Assembly (NCBI RefSeq): GCF_029338575.1
Contig: NZ_CP119992.1
Coordinates: 744,001-808,000 of the forward strand
DNA: 64,000 nt
Source: Halomarina halobia
Lineage (GTDB): Archaea; Halobacteriota; Halobacteria; Halobacteriales; Haloarculaceae
Direction of reading: 5' to 3'
Shown: positions 1 through 12,004 of the stretch, piece after piece
Numbering within the stretch: position 1 is the stretch's first letter
Layout: every line of letters starts with the position of its first letter
The notes under the pieces: model-generated
Told to the model about the DNA's origin: nothing
The model's input: only the letters and a program-made list of their open reading frames with translations
Databases searched by the model: none
Translations under genes and position numbers: made by a program

Positions 1-251
1 AGCTCCTCCTCCGCCTGCTTGATGCCCTGCCGGGCCTGATCGTTGAACGAGCCGTCGCCGAGGCCGCCGGTCGCGTAGACGATGCCGATGTTCGCTTCGG
101 CCTCGCCGGAGCCGCCGCCGGTCCCGTTCGAGTCGTTACCGCTGCCGTTGTCGCCGCCGGAGCCGCCGTCTCCGGTCGGTCCGCCGGTGCAGCCGGCGAG
201 GCCGGCCGCCGCTACGATGCCCGCTCCCGTCAGGAAATCACGCCTCTCCAT
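1..251 (-). CDS. BMP-family ABC transporter substrate-binding lipoprotein (N-terminal part)
   Basis: Only the first 83 or so residues are in the window; the gene runs off the left edge. The start MERRDFLTGAGIVAAAGLAGC is a twin-arginine type lipoprotein signal with a lipobox Cys at residue 21, then a Gly/Asp/Ser/Asn-rich linker usual for haloarchaeal surface lipoproteins. The mature part begins NIGIVYATGGLGDGSFNDQA, which matches the opening of basic membrane protein (BMP/Med) solute receptors that bind nucleosides or similar ligands for an ABC importer. The transporter genes would lie to the left and are not visible. The ligand cannot be told from this fragment. Confidence 0.8.
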   Translation of the reverse strand, partial: MERRDFLTGAGIVAAAGLAGCTGGPTGDGGSGGDNGSGNDSNGTGGGSGEAEANIGIVYATGGLGDGSFNDQARQGIKQAEEE

Positions 252-402
252 GGCTATAGACACCTATGCGTGAATCCGTAACGGACCCTGAATAAGTACG
301 TCGTTTCACAGTCCGCCCTGTCGCATCGTCACACGCGTTATTATTTCGACGATCAGTGGACGAATCTACCCTCGACGGCACGTCTCCACCGGGGGGACGG
401 CC

Positions 403-1770
403 TCACTCGGCGTCGGCGACGGCCCGCTCGACGGCGTCGACCACCGTCTCGACGAGCGCGTCCACGTCCTCGCTCTCGGCGTAGATCCGGACGTACGGCT
501 CGGTGCCGCTGGGGCGGACGAGCGTCCACGCCCCGTCGAACCCCAGGCGGAGGCCGTACTCCGTCTCGACGGACGCCTCGGGGAACGCCGCCGGCAGGCG
601 CGACTCGAGCAGGCGCATCGCACCCGCCTTGCGCTCGTCGGAACAGGGAACGCTCACCTTCCGGTACGGCCGCTCGGTGACGGGCTCGCGGAGCGCGAGC
701 AGGCCGCCCGCGCCGTCGGCCGACGCCGCCCCCGCGACGAGCGTCGACAGCACCGCGGCGCTCGCGACGCCGTCGATCCACGGCCCGAGCGCGGTGTGGA
801 CGTGTTTCCACGGCTCGCCCGCGAAGACGACGTCCCCGCCGCCGGCGCGCGCGGCCGCGATACCCTCGTGGAGCGCGCCGAGTTTCACCCGCTCGGTGCG
901 GCCGCCCGCGGCGGCGACGCGCTCGTCGATCCGCCCGGAGGCGTTCGGGGTCGTGACGACGACCGGGTCGGCGGCGTCGCTCGCGCGGACGTAGTGCTCG
1001 GCGAGGATCGCGAGGACGGTGTCCTCGTGGACCACCTCGCCGTCGCGCCCGACGACCACGATGCGGTCCGCGTCCCCGTCGTGCGCGAGGCCGAGCACGG
1101 GAGCCGGGTAGTCCGCGACGAACCGGCGGAGGTCGGTCAGCGTCTCCGGCGTCGGCTTGCTCGGCCGCCCCGGGAAGTGGCCGTCGACGTTCGCGTTGAG
1201 CGCGACGACGCGCGCCCCGAGCGCGCGGAGCACCTGCGGGGTCGCCAGCGCGCCCATCCCGTTCCCGCAGTCGACGACCACCGTCAGATCCGAGAGCGCG
1301 GGGCCGCGCTCCCGGGCGTACTCGACGACCGCCCGGCGATAGTCGGGCAGGGGGTCGACGCGACCGCCGTCGCCCCACTCGTCCCACGCGACGGGCCCCT
1401 CGCCCGCCTCGACGCGCGCCTCGATGCGCGCCTCGCCCTCGCCGTCGTACTCCTCGCCGTCCTCGAACAGCTTCAGGCCGTTGTCCGTCGGCGGGTTGTG
1501 GCTCGCGGTCACCTGCAGGCCGTGGCGACCGCGCGAGGCGAACGCCAGCGCCGGGGTCGGCACCTGACCCGCCCGGCGGACCGTCGCCCCGGCGCTCTCG
1601 GCCCCGGCCTCGACCGCGGCGGCCAGCGCGGGCCCCGTCTCGCGACCGTCGCGCCCGACGACGAGTTCGTCCGCCTCCCGGCCGATCGCGCGTCCGACCG
1701 CGAGCGCGAGCTCCGGGGTCACCCGCTCGCGAGCGTCGCCGCGGATCCCCGCGGTTCCGAACAGTTCCAT
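403..1770 (-). CDS. glmM: phosphohexomutase (phosphoglucosamine/phosphomannomutase family)
   Basis: A 455-residue alpha-D-phosphohexomutase that would move phosphate between C1 and C6 of a hexose or hexosamine. The catalytic phosphoserine loop TASHNPP is at residues 88-94, the magnesium loop DGDADR at 231-236, and a phosphate-binding RPSGTEPYVRIY motif lies near the C terminus, so all four domains are present. The sugar-binding loop reads GEPWKH (318-323) instead of the common GEQSGH, so the sugar specificity is uncertain and the symbol is a best guess. It is transcribed alone; a TATA-like CATAAGTAC on the minus strand lies about 25 bases ahead of the ATG. Confidence 0.8.
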   Translation of the reverse strand: MELFGTAGIRGDARERVTPELALAVGRAIGREADELVVGRDGRETGPALAAAVEAGAESAGATVRRAGQVPTPALAFASRGRHGLQVTASHNPPTDNGLKLFEDGEEYDGEGEARIEARVEAGEGPVAWDEWGDGGRVDPLPDYRRAVVEYARERGPALSDLTVVVDCGNGMGALATPQVLRALGARVVALNANVDGHFPGRPSKPTPETLTDLRRFVADYPAPVLGLAHDGDADRIVVVGRDGEVVHEDTVLAILAEHYVRASDAADPVVVTTPNASGRIDERVAAAGGRTERVKLGALHEGIAAARAGGGDVVFAGEPWKHVHTALGPWIDGVASAAVLSTLVAGAASADGAGGLLALREPVTERPYRKVSVPCSDERKAGAMRLLESRLPAAFPEASVETEYGLRLGFDGAWTLVRPSGTEPYVRIYAESEDVDALVETVVDAVERAVADAE

Positions 1771-1791
1771 GGCCGTACGCCCGCACGGGAG

Positions 1792-1800
1792 GTACTTATG
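1792..1800 (-). promoter_or_regulatory. TATA-box promoter of the phosphohexomutase gene
   Basis: On the minus strand this reads CATAAGTAC and ends about 22 bases before the ATG at 1770, as expected for a short-leader or leaderless haloarchaeal transcript. Confidence 0.45.
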
Positions 1801-1814
1801 CGATTCTACAGCGC

Positions 1815-1850
1815 GAAACCCTCGCCCTTCAGAACGGGGAGGATGTCAAT
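1815..1850. mobile_element. possible remnant of an IS200/IS605-type element end
   Basis: The stretch CCCTCGCCC-TTCAGAA-CGGGGAGG followed by ATGTCAA forms a short hairpin with a fixed tail. It resembles, from memory, the right ends of haloarchaeal IS200/IS605 (IS1341-type) elements that follow tnpB. No transposase gene is next to it, so it would be a relic. A terminator-like hairpin is an equally simple reading. Confidence 0.25.
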
Positions 1851-1990
1851 TCGTGTCCTCTCTCCGGCGGCTAAGGGGCGAGCAAGTCATGGTTCGCTCC
1901 CGATGACCGGCCCCGCCGGGACCACTCGCGGCAGTAGGGAAATGGCGATTCGGGCGCTCGTGAGCGCGTAATCATCGGGGCGGAGCATCC

Positions 1991-2171
1991 GCGAGCGAAC
2001 GAAGTGAGCGAGCGGTTCACCGCGGACGCGGAGCGTCCGCGGCCTTTTCGGTGGCGGGCGAGACGCTTCGCGCCTCGCTGCTGCTGCGAAGCTGCGCTTC
2101 ACAGAACAGGTTTTTAGCGGGGTCCTCCCTCGCGCCCTTCGGGCGCTCGGTCGAACCCCCGTTAAAAAAGT
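1991..2171. repeat. block of stacked palindromes behind a minus-strand gene (copy 1)
   Basis: The 404-base gap 1771-2175 has no credible gene. Its right half holds a 30-base segment (1991-2020) shared with 37151-37180 at 27 of 30 positions, a perfect 10-base inverted repeat around GGA (2020-2029 and 2033-2042), smaller palindromes around 2056-2101, and a long imperfect palindrome at 2110-2170. That last one starts with TTTTT, has a TTCG loop near 2140 and ends with an A run. It lies just past the stop of the gene at 2176-2634, so on that strand it is a U-tract plus hairpin, possibly a terminator. Confidence 0.6.
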
Positions 2172-2175
2172 GCCT

Positions 2176-2634
2176 CTAGAGCTCCACGCCGCTCGGGATG
2201 AGGCTGTGCTGGCGGAGGAGTTCGCCGTCGGGGTCGTAGACGAGGAACGTCGACTTGTCGTAGGAGGCGATCTGTCGGTCGCCGGCGAGGATCGCTACCT
2301 GATAGCGGCCGTCGTCGATCTCCGCCGCCTTCCCGTACTCGCGGGCGGCGTGCACGAGGTCGAGGACGGCGTCGCCGTCGACGTTCACCTCGAAGACGTA
2401 GTCGCCGGTGATGCGGTTGGTCATCGCGAAGACCCCGGTCGCCTCGGGTGCCATCTCCCCCTCCCGGAGCCGATAGGTGACGTCGATCCGCTTCGAGTCG
2501 AGGGTCGCGCCCGATTCATCGACCAGACGGTCCTCGAACTGTCCCTCGGGGCCGATGAACTCGATCGTGACCACCGGCTTCGCACCGTCCCCGGGCCCGC
2601 CGTCGACCTCGAGAGTGAAGTAATCTCGCCTCAT
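2176..2634 (-). CDS. conserved haloarchaeal protein, DUF5793-like
   Basis: A 152-residue acidic protein starting MRRDYFTLEVDGG. The ATG at 2634 was chosen because upstream sequence in frame is low-complexity read-through from the gyrA region. It is predicted to be beta-rich and cytosolic, with no signal or membrane segment. The opening resembles a small haloarchaeal family I recall as DUF5793, whose function is unknown. It lies 62 bases behind gyrA on the same strand and may be the last gene of that transcript. Confidence 0.7.
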   Translation of the reverse strand: MRRDYFTLEVDGGPGDGAKPVVTIEFIGPEGQFEDRLVDESGATLDSKRIDVTYRLREGEMAPEATGVFAMTNRITGDYVFEVNVDGDAVLDLVHAAREYGKAAEIDDGRYQVAILAGDRQIASYDKSTFLVYDPDGELLRQHSLIPSGVEL

Positions 2635-2696
2635 CTTGCATGAGGGTTGGCCATCGGGGGCCATGAACGTAACGCCGCAGGGCGGTTTCGTCGACG

Positions 2697-5186
2697 CTAC
2701 TCCTCGCCGTCGAACACGTCGACGCTCGCGACCCAGTCGAGGGTGTCGAGGCGCATCACGCGGACGCCCATCGTGTTGCGTCCCTGCTCTGACACCTCGC
2801 TCGCGTACGTTCGCATGATCTGTCCCCCCTCGCTCATGATGACGACGTCGTCGTCCTCGCTCACGGTCTTCAGGGCGACGACGTGGCCGTTTCGCGCGTT
2901 CGTCTTGATGTCGATGAGCCCCTTGCCGTACCGGGACTGCCTGCGGTACGCCGAGAGCGGCGTGCGCTTGCCGTACCCGTGCCACGTCACCGTGAGCAGG
3001 TCGCGGTCGTCGTCCGCCTTCGCGCGGACGAGGCCGACGACGGCGTCGCCCTCCCAGTCGCGGCGGTCGGAGAGGTTCTCGTTCCCGACGTTCCCCTCGG
3101 TCAGCTTGATGGCGTTGACGCCGCGCGCGGTGCGACCCATCGCCCGCGCCTCCGTCTCGTCGAAGCGGATGGCCATCCCGCACTCCGTGCCGACGATGAC
3201 GTCCGACTCGCCGTCGGTGACCGCCACGTCGACGAGTTCGTCTCCCTCCTCGAGCGAGACGGCGCGGATGCCCGTCGAGAGGATGTTGTCGAACTCGCCC
3301 ACCGGCGTCCGCTTGATGTAGCCGCCGCGGGTCACCATCGTGAGGAACTCGTCCTCGTCGAAGTCCTCGGTGTTGACGATCGCGGTCACGCGCTCGTCGC
3401 GGTCGAGCGAGAGGACGTTCACCGCCGACCGACCGCGGGCGGTGCGACCCATCTCCGGCAGTTCGTAGGTTCGAAGCTGGTAGACCTGACCCGCGCTGGT
3501 GAAACAGAGCAGGTAGTCGTGCGTGCTCGCCTGGAAGACGGTGCTCACCCGATCGCCGTCCTTCAGGCGGGTGCCGATGATGCCCTTCCCGCCGCGGTGC
3601 TGCGGGTCGAACGAGGAGAGGGGCATCCGCTTCACGTAGTCGCCCTCGGTGAGCACGACGACCATCTCCTCCTCCGGGATGAGGTCCTCGTGAGTGACGG
3701 TTCCGGTGTCCTCGATGATCGCGGTGCGCCGGTCGTCGTCGTACTTCGCCTTCACCTCGAGCAGTTCCTCCTCGATGACGCCGAGCAGCTCCGACTCCGA
3801 GCCGAGGATCGTCTCGAGGCGCTCGATCTCGGCGGTGACTCGCTCGTACTCCTCTTCCAGCTCCGCCGCCTCCATCGACGTGAGGCTACCGAGCTGCATG
3901 CGAACGATGTGTTCGGCCTGCGCCGTCGAGAACCCGAACCGCTCCCGGAGGGCGGCCTTCGCGCCGTCCCGGTCCTCCGCGTTACGGACGAGTTCGACGA
4001 CCTCCTCGACGTGGTCCAGGGCCTTCAGGCGACCTTCGAGGATGTGGGCGCGGTCCTCCGCCTCCGTGAGGAGGTACTCGCTGCGCCGACGGACGACCTC
4101 CTTGCGGTGGTTCAGGTACTCGCTGAGCAGTTGCTTCAGGTTCAACACGCGGGGTTGGCCGTCGACTAGCGCGAGCGAGATGACGCTGAACGTCCGTTCG
4201 AGGTGGTGCTCGAGCAGCTGGTTTCTCACCACGTCGGCGTTCGCGCCGCGCTTCAGCTCGATCACGACGCGGATGCCCTCGCGGTCGGACTCGTCCCGCA
4301 GGTCGCTGATCCCCTCGATGCGACCGCTGTTGACGTCGTTCGCGATGCGCTCGATGCGCCGGGCCTTGTTCTCCTGGTAGGGGAGTTCCGTGACGACGAT
4401 CCGGCCCTCCTCCTCGTCGACCTCGAGTTCCGCGCGCACGCGGAGCTTCCCGCGGCCGGTCTGGTAGGCGTCGTAGATGCCCTGCCGGCCGACGATCTTC
4501 GCGCCGGTCGGGAAGTCAGGCCCCCGCACGAACTGCATCAGGTCGCTCACGGTGCAGTCGGGGTTCTCGATGAGGTGGACGACGCCGTCGATCACCTCGC
4601 CCAGGTTGTGCGGCGGGATGTTCGTCGACATCCCCACCGCGATGCCCGAGGAGCCGTTGAGCAGGAGGTTCGGTACCGCCGCGGGCAGGACCGTCGGCTC
4701 GCGCAGGCGGTCGTCGTAGTTCGACTCGAAGTCCACCGTATCGCGCTCGATGTCGCGGAGCATCTCCTCCGCGACGGGGGCCATCCGCGCCTCCGTGTAG
4801 CGCATGGCGGCCGGTGGGTCGCCGTCGACGCTGCCGAAGTTCCCCTGGCCGTCGACGAGCGGGTAGCGGAGCGAGAACTCCTGTGCCATGCGGGCGAGCG
4901 CGTCGTAGATCGACTGATCGCCGTGGGGGTGGTAACTCCCCATCGTGTCCCCGACGATGTTCGAGGCCTTGCGGTGGCCCGCGTTCGAGGTGATCCCCTC
5001 CTCGTGCATCGCGTAGAGGATGCGCCGCTGGACGGGCTTCAGCCCGTCCCGGGCGTCGGGGAGGGCGCGCCCCACGATGACGCTCATCGCGTAGTCGATG
5101 TACGACTGCTCCATCTCGTCCTCGACGCGGACGGCGCTCACCCGATCGGCGGCGGCCGGCTCCTCGCCCGGGAGGTCGGCGCTCAT
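2697..5186 (-). CDS. gyrA: DNA gyrase subunit A
   Basis: An 829-residue type IIA topoisomerase A subunit that cuts and rejoins DNA during negative supercoiling, working as an A2B2 complex with GyrB. The breakage-reunion domain is clear: the catalytic tyrosine is Tyr130 in [10 protein letters not shown], and the helix-turn-helix region has [10 protein letters not shown] at 86-95. The C-terminal half carries beta-pinwheel blades with GyrA-box-like repeats (for example [11 protein letters not shown]). At the position matching E. coli Ser83 there is Gln91. The gene lies 85 bases downstream of gyrB on the same strand, so the two are likely cotranscribed. Confidence 0.97.
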   Translation of the reverse strand: MSADLPGEEPAAADRVSAVRVEDEMEQSYIDYAMSVIVGRALPDARDGLKPVQRRILYAMHEEGITSNAGHRKASNIVGDTMGSYHPHGDQSIYDALARMAQEFSLRYPLVDGQGNFGSVDGDPPAAMRYTEARMAPVAEEMLRDIERDTVDFESNYDDRLREPTVLPAAVPNLLLNGSSGIAVGMSTNIPPHNLGEVIDGVVHLIENPDCTVSDLMQFVRGPDFPTGAKIVGRQGIYDAYQTGRGKLRVRAELEVDEEEGRIVVTELPYQENKARRIERIANDVNSGRIEGISDLRDESDREGIRVVIELKRGANADVVRNQLLEHHLERTFSVISLALVDGQPRVLNLKQLLSEYLNHRKEVVRRRSEYLLTEAEDRAHILEGRLKALDHVEEVVELVRNAEDRDGAKAALRERFGFSTAQAEHIVRMQLGSLTSMEAAELEEEYERVTAEIERLETILGSESELLGVIEEELLEVKAKYDDDRRTAIIEDTGTVTHEDLIPEEEMVVVLTEGDYVKRMPLSSFDPQHRGGKGIIGTRLKDGDRVSTVFQASTHDYLLCFTSAGQVYQLRTYELPEMGRTARGRSAVNVLSLDRDERVTAIVNTEDFDEDEFLTMVTRGGYIKRTPVGEFDNILSTGIRAVSLEEGDELVDVAVTDGESDVIVGTECGMAIRFDETEARAMGRTARGVNAIKLTEGNVGNENLSDRRDWEGDAVVGLVRAKADDDRDLLTVTWHGYGKRTPLSAYRRQSRYGKGLIDIKTNARNGHVVALKTVSEDDDVVIMSEGGQIMRTYASEVSEQGRNTMGVRVMRLDTLDWVASVDVFDGEE

Positions 5187-5271
5187 CGACCCGCCCCCGC
5201 AGTCTCTCGGTCTCGTTTCATACCCGTCTCTGTCTCGGTGGTACTCGTGTGCATTGTCGTGTACCGTCTCG

Positions 5272-7212
<1,941 letters not shown>

Positions 7213-7220
7213 TTATCGGT

Positions 7221-7228
7221 GATAAAAC
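7221..7228 (-). promoter_or_regulatory. TATA-box promoter of gyrBA
   Basis: Minus-strand GTTTTATC lies 33-40 bases ahead of the gyrB ATG. This predicts a start of transcription within about 10 bases of the coding start. Confidence 0.5.
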
Positions 7229-7324
7229 CCTCGCACGCGCGCGGGCGCAGTGACACTACTGTTGCTACTCCGTATCACGGTTTTTCGGGGCGGTCGGGCC
7301 ACTTTCACCACGCTTGCGCGGAGG

Positions 7325-7330
7325 TTTTAA
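7325..7330 (+). promoter_or_regulatory. TATA-box promoter of top6BA
   Basis: TTTTAA lies 28-33 bases ahead of the top6B ATG at 7358. With the gyrBA promoter about 100 bases away it makes a compact divergent control region between the two topoisomerase operons. Confidence 0.5.
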
Positions 7331-7357
7331 GCTGGGGTTCACAAAGGGGAGACAGGA

Positions 7358-9745
7358 ATGACGTCATACCAGTCGGAACTCGGCGGCGGCGGTAACGTCG
7401 CCGAGGAGCTGGCGAAGGGCCAGCGAGCCATCTCCATCGCCGAGTTCTTCGAGAAGAACAAGCACATGCTCGGCTTCGACAGCGGAGCGCGTGCGCTCGT
7501 CACCGCCGTCAAGGAGGCCGTCGACAACGCCCTCGACGCCACGGAGGAGGCGGGACTGCTCCCCGACATCTACGTCGAGATCGTCGAGGCCGGCGACTAC
7601 TACCGACTCGTCATCGAGGACAACGGCCCCGGCATCACCCGCGAACAGATCCCCAAGGTGTTCGGAAAACTGCTGTACGGCTCACGGTTCCACGTTCGGG
7701 AGCAGAACCGCGGTCAGCAGGGCATCGGGATCTCGGCCGCGGTGCTCTACTCGCAGCTGACGAGCGGCAAGCCCGCGAAGATCACCTCCCGGACGCAGGG
7801 CGACGCCGAGGCCCAGTACTTCGAGCTGATCATCGACACCGACGAGAACGAGCCGGAGATCGCAGTCGAGTCGACCACGTCGTGGGAGCGCCCCCACGGG
7901 ACGCGCATCGAACTGGAGATGGAGGCGAACATGCGGGCCCGCCAGCAGCTCCACGACTACGTCAAGAACACCGCCATCGTCAACCCCCACGCGCGCATCG
8001 AGTTCCGCGAGCCGAACGACCACCTGAAGTTCGAGCGGGCGACCGACCAGCTCCCGGCCGAGACCGAGGAGATCCGCCCCCACCCCCACGGCGTCGAACT
8101 CGGGACGCTGATCAAGATGCTCGGGCGGACCGACTCCTACTCGCTGTCGGGGTTCTTCCAGTCGGAGTTCACCCGCGTCGGCCAGAAGACCGCCGATAGC
8201 CTCCTCGCGAACTTCCGGGACCAGCACTTCGGCCGCGAGATGAGCTGGCGGCCGCCGGAGCCCCACGAGGAGTCGGACGTCGAGGCCGCCGTCACCGAGG
8301 CGGTCAACGGCAAGGGCGCGGACGCGACCGGGGTGTTCGCCGGGGCGGTCGCCGACGTGGTGAACGAACGCGCGCGCCTCGCCCACCACGAACTCGTCGC
8401 CGTCGTCGCCAACGCCGCCGACCGCGCCGCCGAGGAGACGGGGACCACCTTCGGCGACACCGTCCGCGAGCGGGCCGTCGAGGCCGCGTGGAACGAGGTC
8501 GTCGCGGACCGCGAGGCAGACCTCTACCGCATCGTCGACGAGGCGACGACCAGCCGGAAGGACGACGCGGCCGTCGCCGCCCTCGCGCGGCGACTCGCGA
8601 CCGCGTTCGAGAGCGACGAGGACGGCCGCGACCGGATCACCCGCCCGACGCTCGTCGCCCGCGTCGAGCGGGCCGCGGAACGCACCAGGGAGCGCGAGGG
8701 GGTGAGCTTCGGGGAGACCGCCCGGGAGAACGTCGTCGACGCCGTCTGGGGCGTCTGCCGGACCGTCCCCGATGAGGTGCCGAAGGTGAGCGAGGTCGCG
8801 GAGGACCGCGACGCCGCGAGCGACCTCCTCGAGGCGATGCGGGTCACCGACATCCTCGCACCGCCGACCGACTGCCTCGCGCCGATCACCGCGGAACTGC
8901 TCGAGGAGGGGCTCAGGAAGGAGTTCGACGCTGACTTCTACGCCGCGGCGACCCGCGACGCCGAGGTCCACGGCGGCGACCCGTTCATCATCGAGGCGGG
9001 CATCGCCTACGGCGGCGACCTCGGGGCCGAGGGGCGGGTCGACCTGCTCCGCTTTGCCAACCGCGTCCCGCTCGTCTACCAGCAGGGAGCGTGCGCCGTC
9101 ACGGGCGTCGTGAAGCGGATCAACTGGCGCAACTACGGGCTCGACCAGCCCGGCGGGAGCGGCATGCCGAACGGCCCGGCCGTCCTGATGGTTCACGTCG
9201 CCTCGACGAACGTCCCCTTCACCAGCGAGTCGAAGGACGCGGTCGCGGGCGTCCCGGCCATCGAGGACGAGATCGAACTCGCCCTCCGCGAGGCCGCCCG
9301 CGACCTCAAACGCTACCTGAACAAGCGCCGGTCGATGGAACGCCGCCGCCGCAAGCAGGACGTCATCGCGGAGATCCTCCCGCGGATGGCCGAGAAGCTC
9401 TCGACCGTCACGGAGCGCGAACCGCTCGCCATCGAGGACTCGCTGGCCCGCATCATGAACAACGTCCTCGTCGAGCGGCGGGTCGAGGACGGCCGCGTCC
9501 GGGTGGTCGTCCACAACTTCTCCGAGACGAGCACGTCGCTCGACGTGACCGACATCGTCAGCGCCGACCCGGGCGACCCGGAGGGAGCCACCGTCGTCGA
9601 GATGGACGGCGAGTGGTTCGTCAAGTGGAGCCCGAGCGTCCCGAGCGGCGAGCGGGCCGTCCTCGAGTACGACGTGACCGACGAGGCGGAGTTCGACATC
9701 TCCGTCGAGGGGATCGAGACGACGAAACTCACCATCAACGCGTAA
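7358..9745 (+). CDS. top6B: type II DNA topoisomerase VI subunit B
   Basis: The ATPase subunit of topoisomerase VI, which with Top6A decatenates and relaxes DNA. The GHKL motifs are EAVDNALDA (53-61), IEDNGPGI (86-93) and [16 protein letters not shown] (119-134). The transducer domain has the conserved SKDAVAG near 629-635 and an RRRRKQ lysine/arginine loop after it. At 795 residues it is far longer than the roughly 530 of crenarchaeal enzymes. The extra length sits around residues 300-480, is Ala/Glu-rich and helical, and contains a 36-residue segment in two copies (346-381 and 432-467; 17 identities). Top6A follows after 3 bases. Confidence 0.96.
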   Translation: MTSYQSELGGGGNVAEELAKGQRAISIAEFFEKNKHMLGFDSGARALVTAVKEAVDNALDATEEAGLLPDIYVEIVEAGDYYRLVIEDNGPGITREQIPKVFGKLLYGSRFHVREQNRGQQGIGISAAVLYSQLTSGKPAKITSRTQGDAEAQYFELIIDTDENEPEIAVESTTSWERPHGTRIELEMEANMRARQQLHDYVKNTAIVNPHARIEFREPNDHLKFERATDQLPAETEEIRPHPHGVELGTLIKMLGRTDSYSLSGFFQSEFTRVGQKTADSLLANFRDQHFGREMSWRPPEPHEESDVEAAVTEAVNGKGADATGVFAGAVADVVNERARLAHHELVAVVANAADRAAEETGTTFGDTVRERAVEAAWNEVVADREADLYRIVDEATTSRKDDAAVAALARRLATAFESDEDGRDRITRPTLVARVERAAERTREREGVSFGETARENVVDAVWGVCRTVPDEVPKVSEVAEDRDAASDLLEAMRVTDILAPPTDCLAPITAELLEEGLRKEFDADFYAAATRDAEVHGGDPFIIEAGIAYGGDLGAEGRVDLLRFANRVPLVYQQGACAVTGVVKRINWRNYGLDQPGGSGMPNGPAVLMVHVASTNVPFTSESKDAVAGVPAIEDEIELALREAARDLKRYLNKRRSMERRRRKQDVIAEILPRMAEKLSTVTEREPLAIEDSLARIMNNVLVERRVEDGRVRVVVHNFSETSTSLDVTDIVSADPGDPEGATVVEMDGEWFVKWSPSVPSGERAVLEYDVTDEAEFDISVEGIETTKLTINA

Positions 9746-9748
9746 CCC

Positions 9749-10855
9749 ATGAGCACTGACACACCCAAGACCCCGAAGAACGAGGAAGCGCGGGAACGAC
9801 TCATCGACCTCGCCGCGGAGTTCTACGACCAGTTCGCGCAGGGCGAGGTGCCCGCGATGCGCATCCCGACCCGCACGAAGTCGAACATCGAGTACGACGA
9901 GGAGCAGGGCGTGTGGGTCTACGGCGACCGCCACTCCACGCGCTCGGCGAACTCCGTCGGCGGCGCGCAGAAGCTCCTGAAGGCCGTCTACGTCATCGAC
10001 TTCCTCTCGAACCAGCTCCAGGAGGGACGCTCCTCGACGCTGCGTGAGCTGTACTACCTGAGCGAGTCGTGGGACTTCGACGCCGCGCAGTTCAGCGACC
10101 AGGACGAGTCGAACCAGCTCGTCGAGGACCTGGAGATCGTCTCCGACGTCACCCGCGAGGACTTCAACATGCGCCCGGAGGAGTCCGGCGCGACCCTCAT
10201 GGGGCCGCTCTTCCTCCGCGAGCAGACCCGCCGCGGCGAGCGCGAGATCCACTGCCAGGAGGACGTCGGCGAGGGGGGCTACCAGATCCCGAACAACCCC
10301 GACACCATCGAGTTCCTCGATCACGACGCCGACTTCGTGCTCTGCGTCGAGACCGGCGGAATGCGCGATCGGCTGGTCGAGAACGGCTTCGACACGGACT
10401 ACAACGTCATCATCGTCCACCTGAAGGGCCAGCCGGCCCGCGCGACCCGGCGGATCACCAAGCGCCTGCGCGACGAACTCGACCTGCCCGTGGTGGTGTT
10501 CACCGACGGCGACCCGTGGTCCTACCGCATCTACGGCTCGGTGGCCTACGGGTCGATCAAGTCCGCGCACCTCTCCGAACGCCTCGCCACCCCCGAGGCG
10601 CAGTTCGTCGGCATCCAGCCGTCGGACATCGTCCGCTACGAACTCCCGACGGACCCCCTCAGCGACTCGGACGTGAACGCCCTCCAGTCGGAACTCGAGG
10701 ACCCGCGCTTCCAGTCGGAGTACTGGACCGAGCAGATCGAGCTCCAGCTCGACATCGGGAAGAAGGCCGAACAGCAGGCGCTCGCCTCCCGCGGGCTCGA
10801 CTTCGTCACCGACACCTACCTCCCCGAGCGGCTCTCGGAGATGGACGTCGTCTGA
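9749..10855 (+). CDS. top6A: DNA topoisomerase VI subunit A (Spo11-like)
   Basis: A 368-residue DNA-cutting subunit. The catalytic tyrosine lies in [11 protein letters not shown] (about 96-106), within the winged-helix domain. The TOPRIM domain is shown by VETGGM and the metal-binding [14 protein letters not shown]. The length is normal for the family. The start ATG lies 3 bases after the top6B stop codon, so the two subunits are coupled in translation. It is homologous to eukaryotic Spo11. Confidence 0.97.
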   Translation: MSTDTPKTPKNEEARERLIDLAAEFYDQFAQGEVPAMRIPTRTKSNIEYDEEQGVWVYGDRHSTRSANSVGGAQKLLKAVYVIDFLSNQLQEGRSSTLRELYYLSESWDFDAAQFSDQDESNQLVEDLEIVSDVTREDFNMRPEESGATLMGPLFLREQTRRGEREIHCQEDVGEGGYQIPNNPDTIEFLDHDADFVLCVETGGMRDRLVENGFDTDYNVIIVHLKGQPARATRRITKRLRDELDLPVVVFTDGDPWSYRIYGSVAYGSIKSAHLSERLATPEAQFVGIQPSDIVRYELPTDPLSDSDVNALQSELEDPRFQSEYWTEQIELQLDIGKKAEQQALASRGLDFVTDTYLPERLSEMDVV

Positions 10856-10924
10856 TCGCTGCGCGTCGGGAGACTCCCGCGGCCGTGGATCACCGTTTTC
10901 CGGTTCGCCCCCCTACGTGGAAAC

Positions 10925-11170
10925 ATGGGAATGGACGGCTGGACCCGCCGCCGGGACCTGGAGGGCGGCAAGCAGGTGTGCATCTGGCTGGAGGAGGAGG
11001 GATCGCGGGAGCTCTACGTCGAGGACCAGCGCTACAAGGGCGAGCCCCACGCGGTCTGGCTCTACGACGACGCGACCGACGAGTGGACCGACCTCGGGAC
11101 GTTCGACGAGGTCGAGGCCGCGGTCGACCGCGCGATGGAGTGGGCGACGGCGGAGGCGGACGACGATTGA
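10925..11170 (+). CDS. small conserved haloarchaeal protein of unknown function
   Basis: 81 residues, acidic, rich in Trp and Tyr, beginning MGMDGWTRRRDLEGGKQVCIWLEEEG and ending in an Asp run. It looks like a compact cytosolic beta fold with one C-terminal helix (FDEVEAAVDRAMEWA). I do not recognise a family. It follows top6A by 69 bases and has its own possible TATA element (CCGTTTTCC near 10890), so it may be independent. Confidence 0.6.
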   Translation: MGMDGWTRRRDLEGGKQVCIWLEEEGSRELYVEDQRYKGEPHAVWLYDDATDEWTDLGTFDEVEAAVDRAMEWATAEADDD

Positions 11171-11254
11171 CGACGGTTGACGACGAGTGACGGCGATCCG
11201 CGGCGACCGACGACGACTGATCGGAGGGAGCGCCGCGCGCTCGGCGCGCCGACG

Positions 11255-12004
11255 TCACCGCTCGTCGAGGACGACCGGGATCCCGCGTCCGGCCACGTCC
11301 GCCGCGAACGCCCCGGAGTCGGTCTCGAGCGCCGCGAACGTGTTGTAGTGGATCGGGAGGACGAGTTCCGGGGCGATCGTCTCGGCGAGGTCGGCCGCGC
11401 CCTCGCGGTCCATGGTGAACGACCCGCCGATCGGCGGGAGGAGGAGCGTCGCGTCGACGGCCCCCTGGGCCGGGAGGACGTCCGAGTCGCCCGGCCAGAG
11501 GGCGATCGCACCGCCCAACTCGACGACGAAGCCGCAGCCGAACCCTTCGGGGTGGTACGGCTCGCCCCCTTCGCGGGTGTGCGGGCCGTCGGGCTCGTTG
11601 TACGCGGGGACGGCGCGCACCTCGACGCCGTCGAAGGCGACCTCGTCGCCGTAGCCCGCGCGCTCGACGTGGTAGGGAAGGGTCTCGACGGGTTCGACGT
11701 CCCGGGAGACGTTCGCCGCGTCCACGGCCTCGTAGACGACGAGGGTGGCGTCCTCGCTCGCGACGCGCCGGACGCCGTCCGAGTCGTAGTGGTGGTCGTG
11801 GGTGATACAGACGAGGTCGCCGTCGCGGGGCGCGTAGTCCCGGCCCGGCGGGTGGGCAACGCCCGGCGTGTCGGGGTCCCACTCGCCGGTCAGCACGCCG
11901 TAGCGCCCGGGGTCGAGGTAGGCGACGAACCCCTCCGGCGTCTCGATCCGGACCGTGGCGTAGCCGAACCAGTCGATCGCGAGCCCCCGGTGGTGGACGG
12001 TCAT
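11255..12004 (-). CDS. UlaG-like metallo-beta-lactamase-fold hydrolase
   Basis: About 249 residues with the start at the second in-frame ATG (MTVHHRGLAIDWFGYATVRI), chosen because the upstream extension is an Arg-rich non-family tail. Metal ligands are visible in ITHDHHYDSDG and in a later WPGDSDV and PIHYNTF. The layout fits the UlaG/UPF0173 group of metal-dependent hydrolases. The substrate is unknown. It is a single gene, convergent with the small gene before it. Confidence 0.8.
   Translation of the reverse strand: MTVHHRGLAIDWFGYATVRIETPEGFVAYLDPGRYGVLTGEWDPDTPGVAHPPGRDYAPRDGDLVCITHDHHYDSDGVRRVASEDATLVVYEAVDAANVSRDVEPVETLPYHVERAGYGDEVAFDGVEVRAVPAYNEPDGPHTREGGEPYHPEGFGCGFVVELGGAIALWPGDSDVLPAQGAVDATLLLPPIGGSFTMDREGAADLAETIAPELVLPIHYNTFAALETDSGAFAADVAGRGIPVVLDER

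Noticed and set aside
353..1786. Long minus-strand frames overlapping the phosphohexomutase, and similar long frames overlapping most genes
   Set aside because: They are Arg- and Gly-rich alternate-frame shadows typical of high-GC haloarchaeal DNA, with no family motifs, while the overlapping frame has clear catalytic motifs.
2176..3183. A 335-codon reading of the DUF5793-like gene
   Set aside because: The first half is alternate-frame read-through of gyrA; the family start is the ATG at 2634.
7682..10570. A 962-codon minus-strand frame opposite top6B and top6A
   Set aside because: It mirrors two well-supported genes and has the Val/Asp/Leu-biased composition of an antisense frame.
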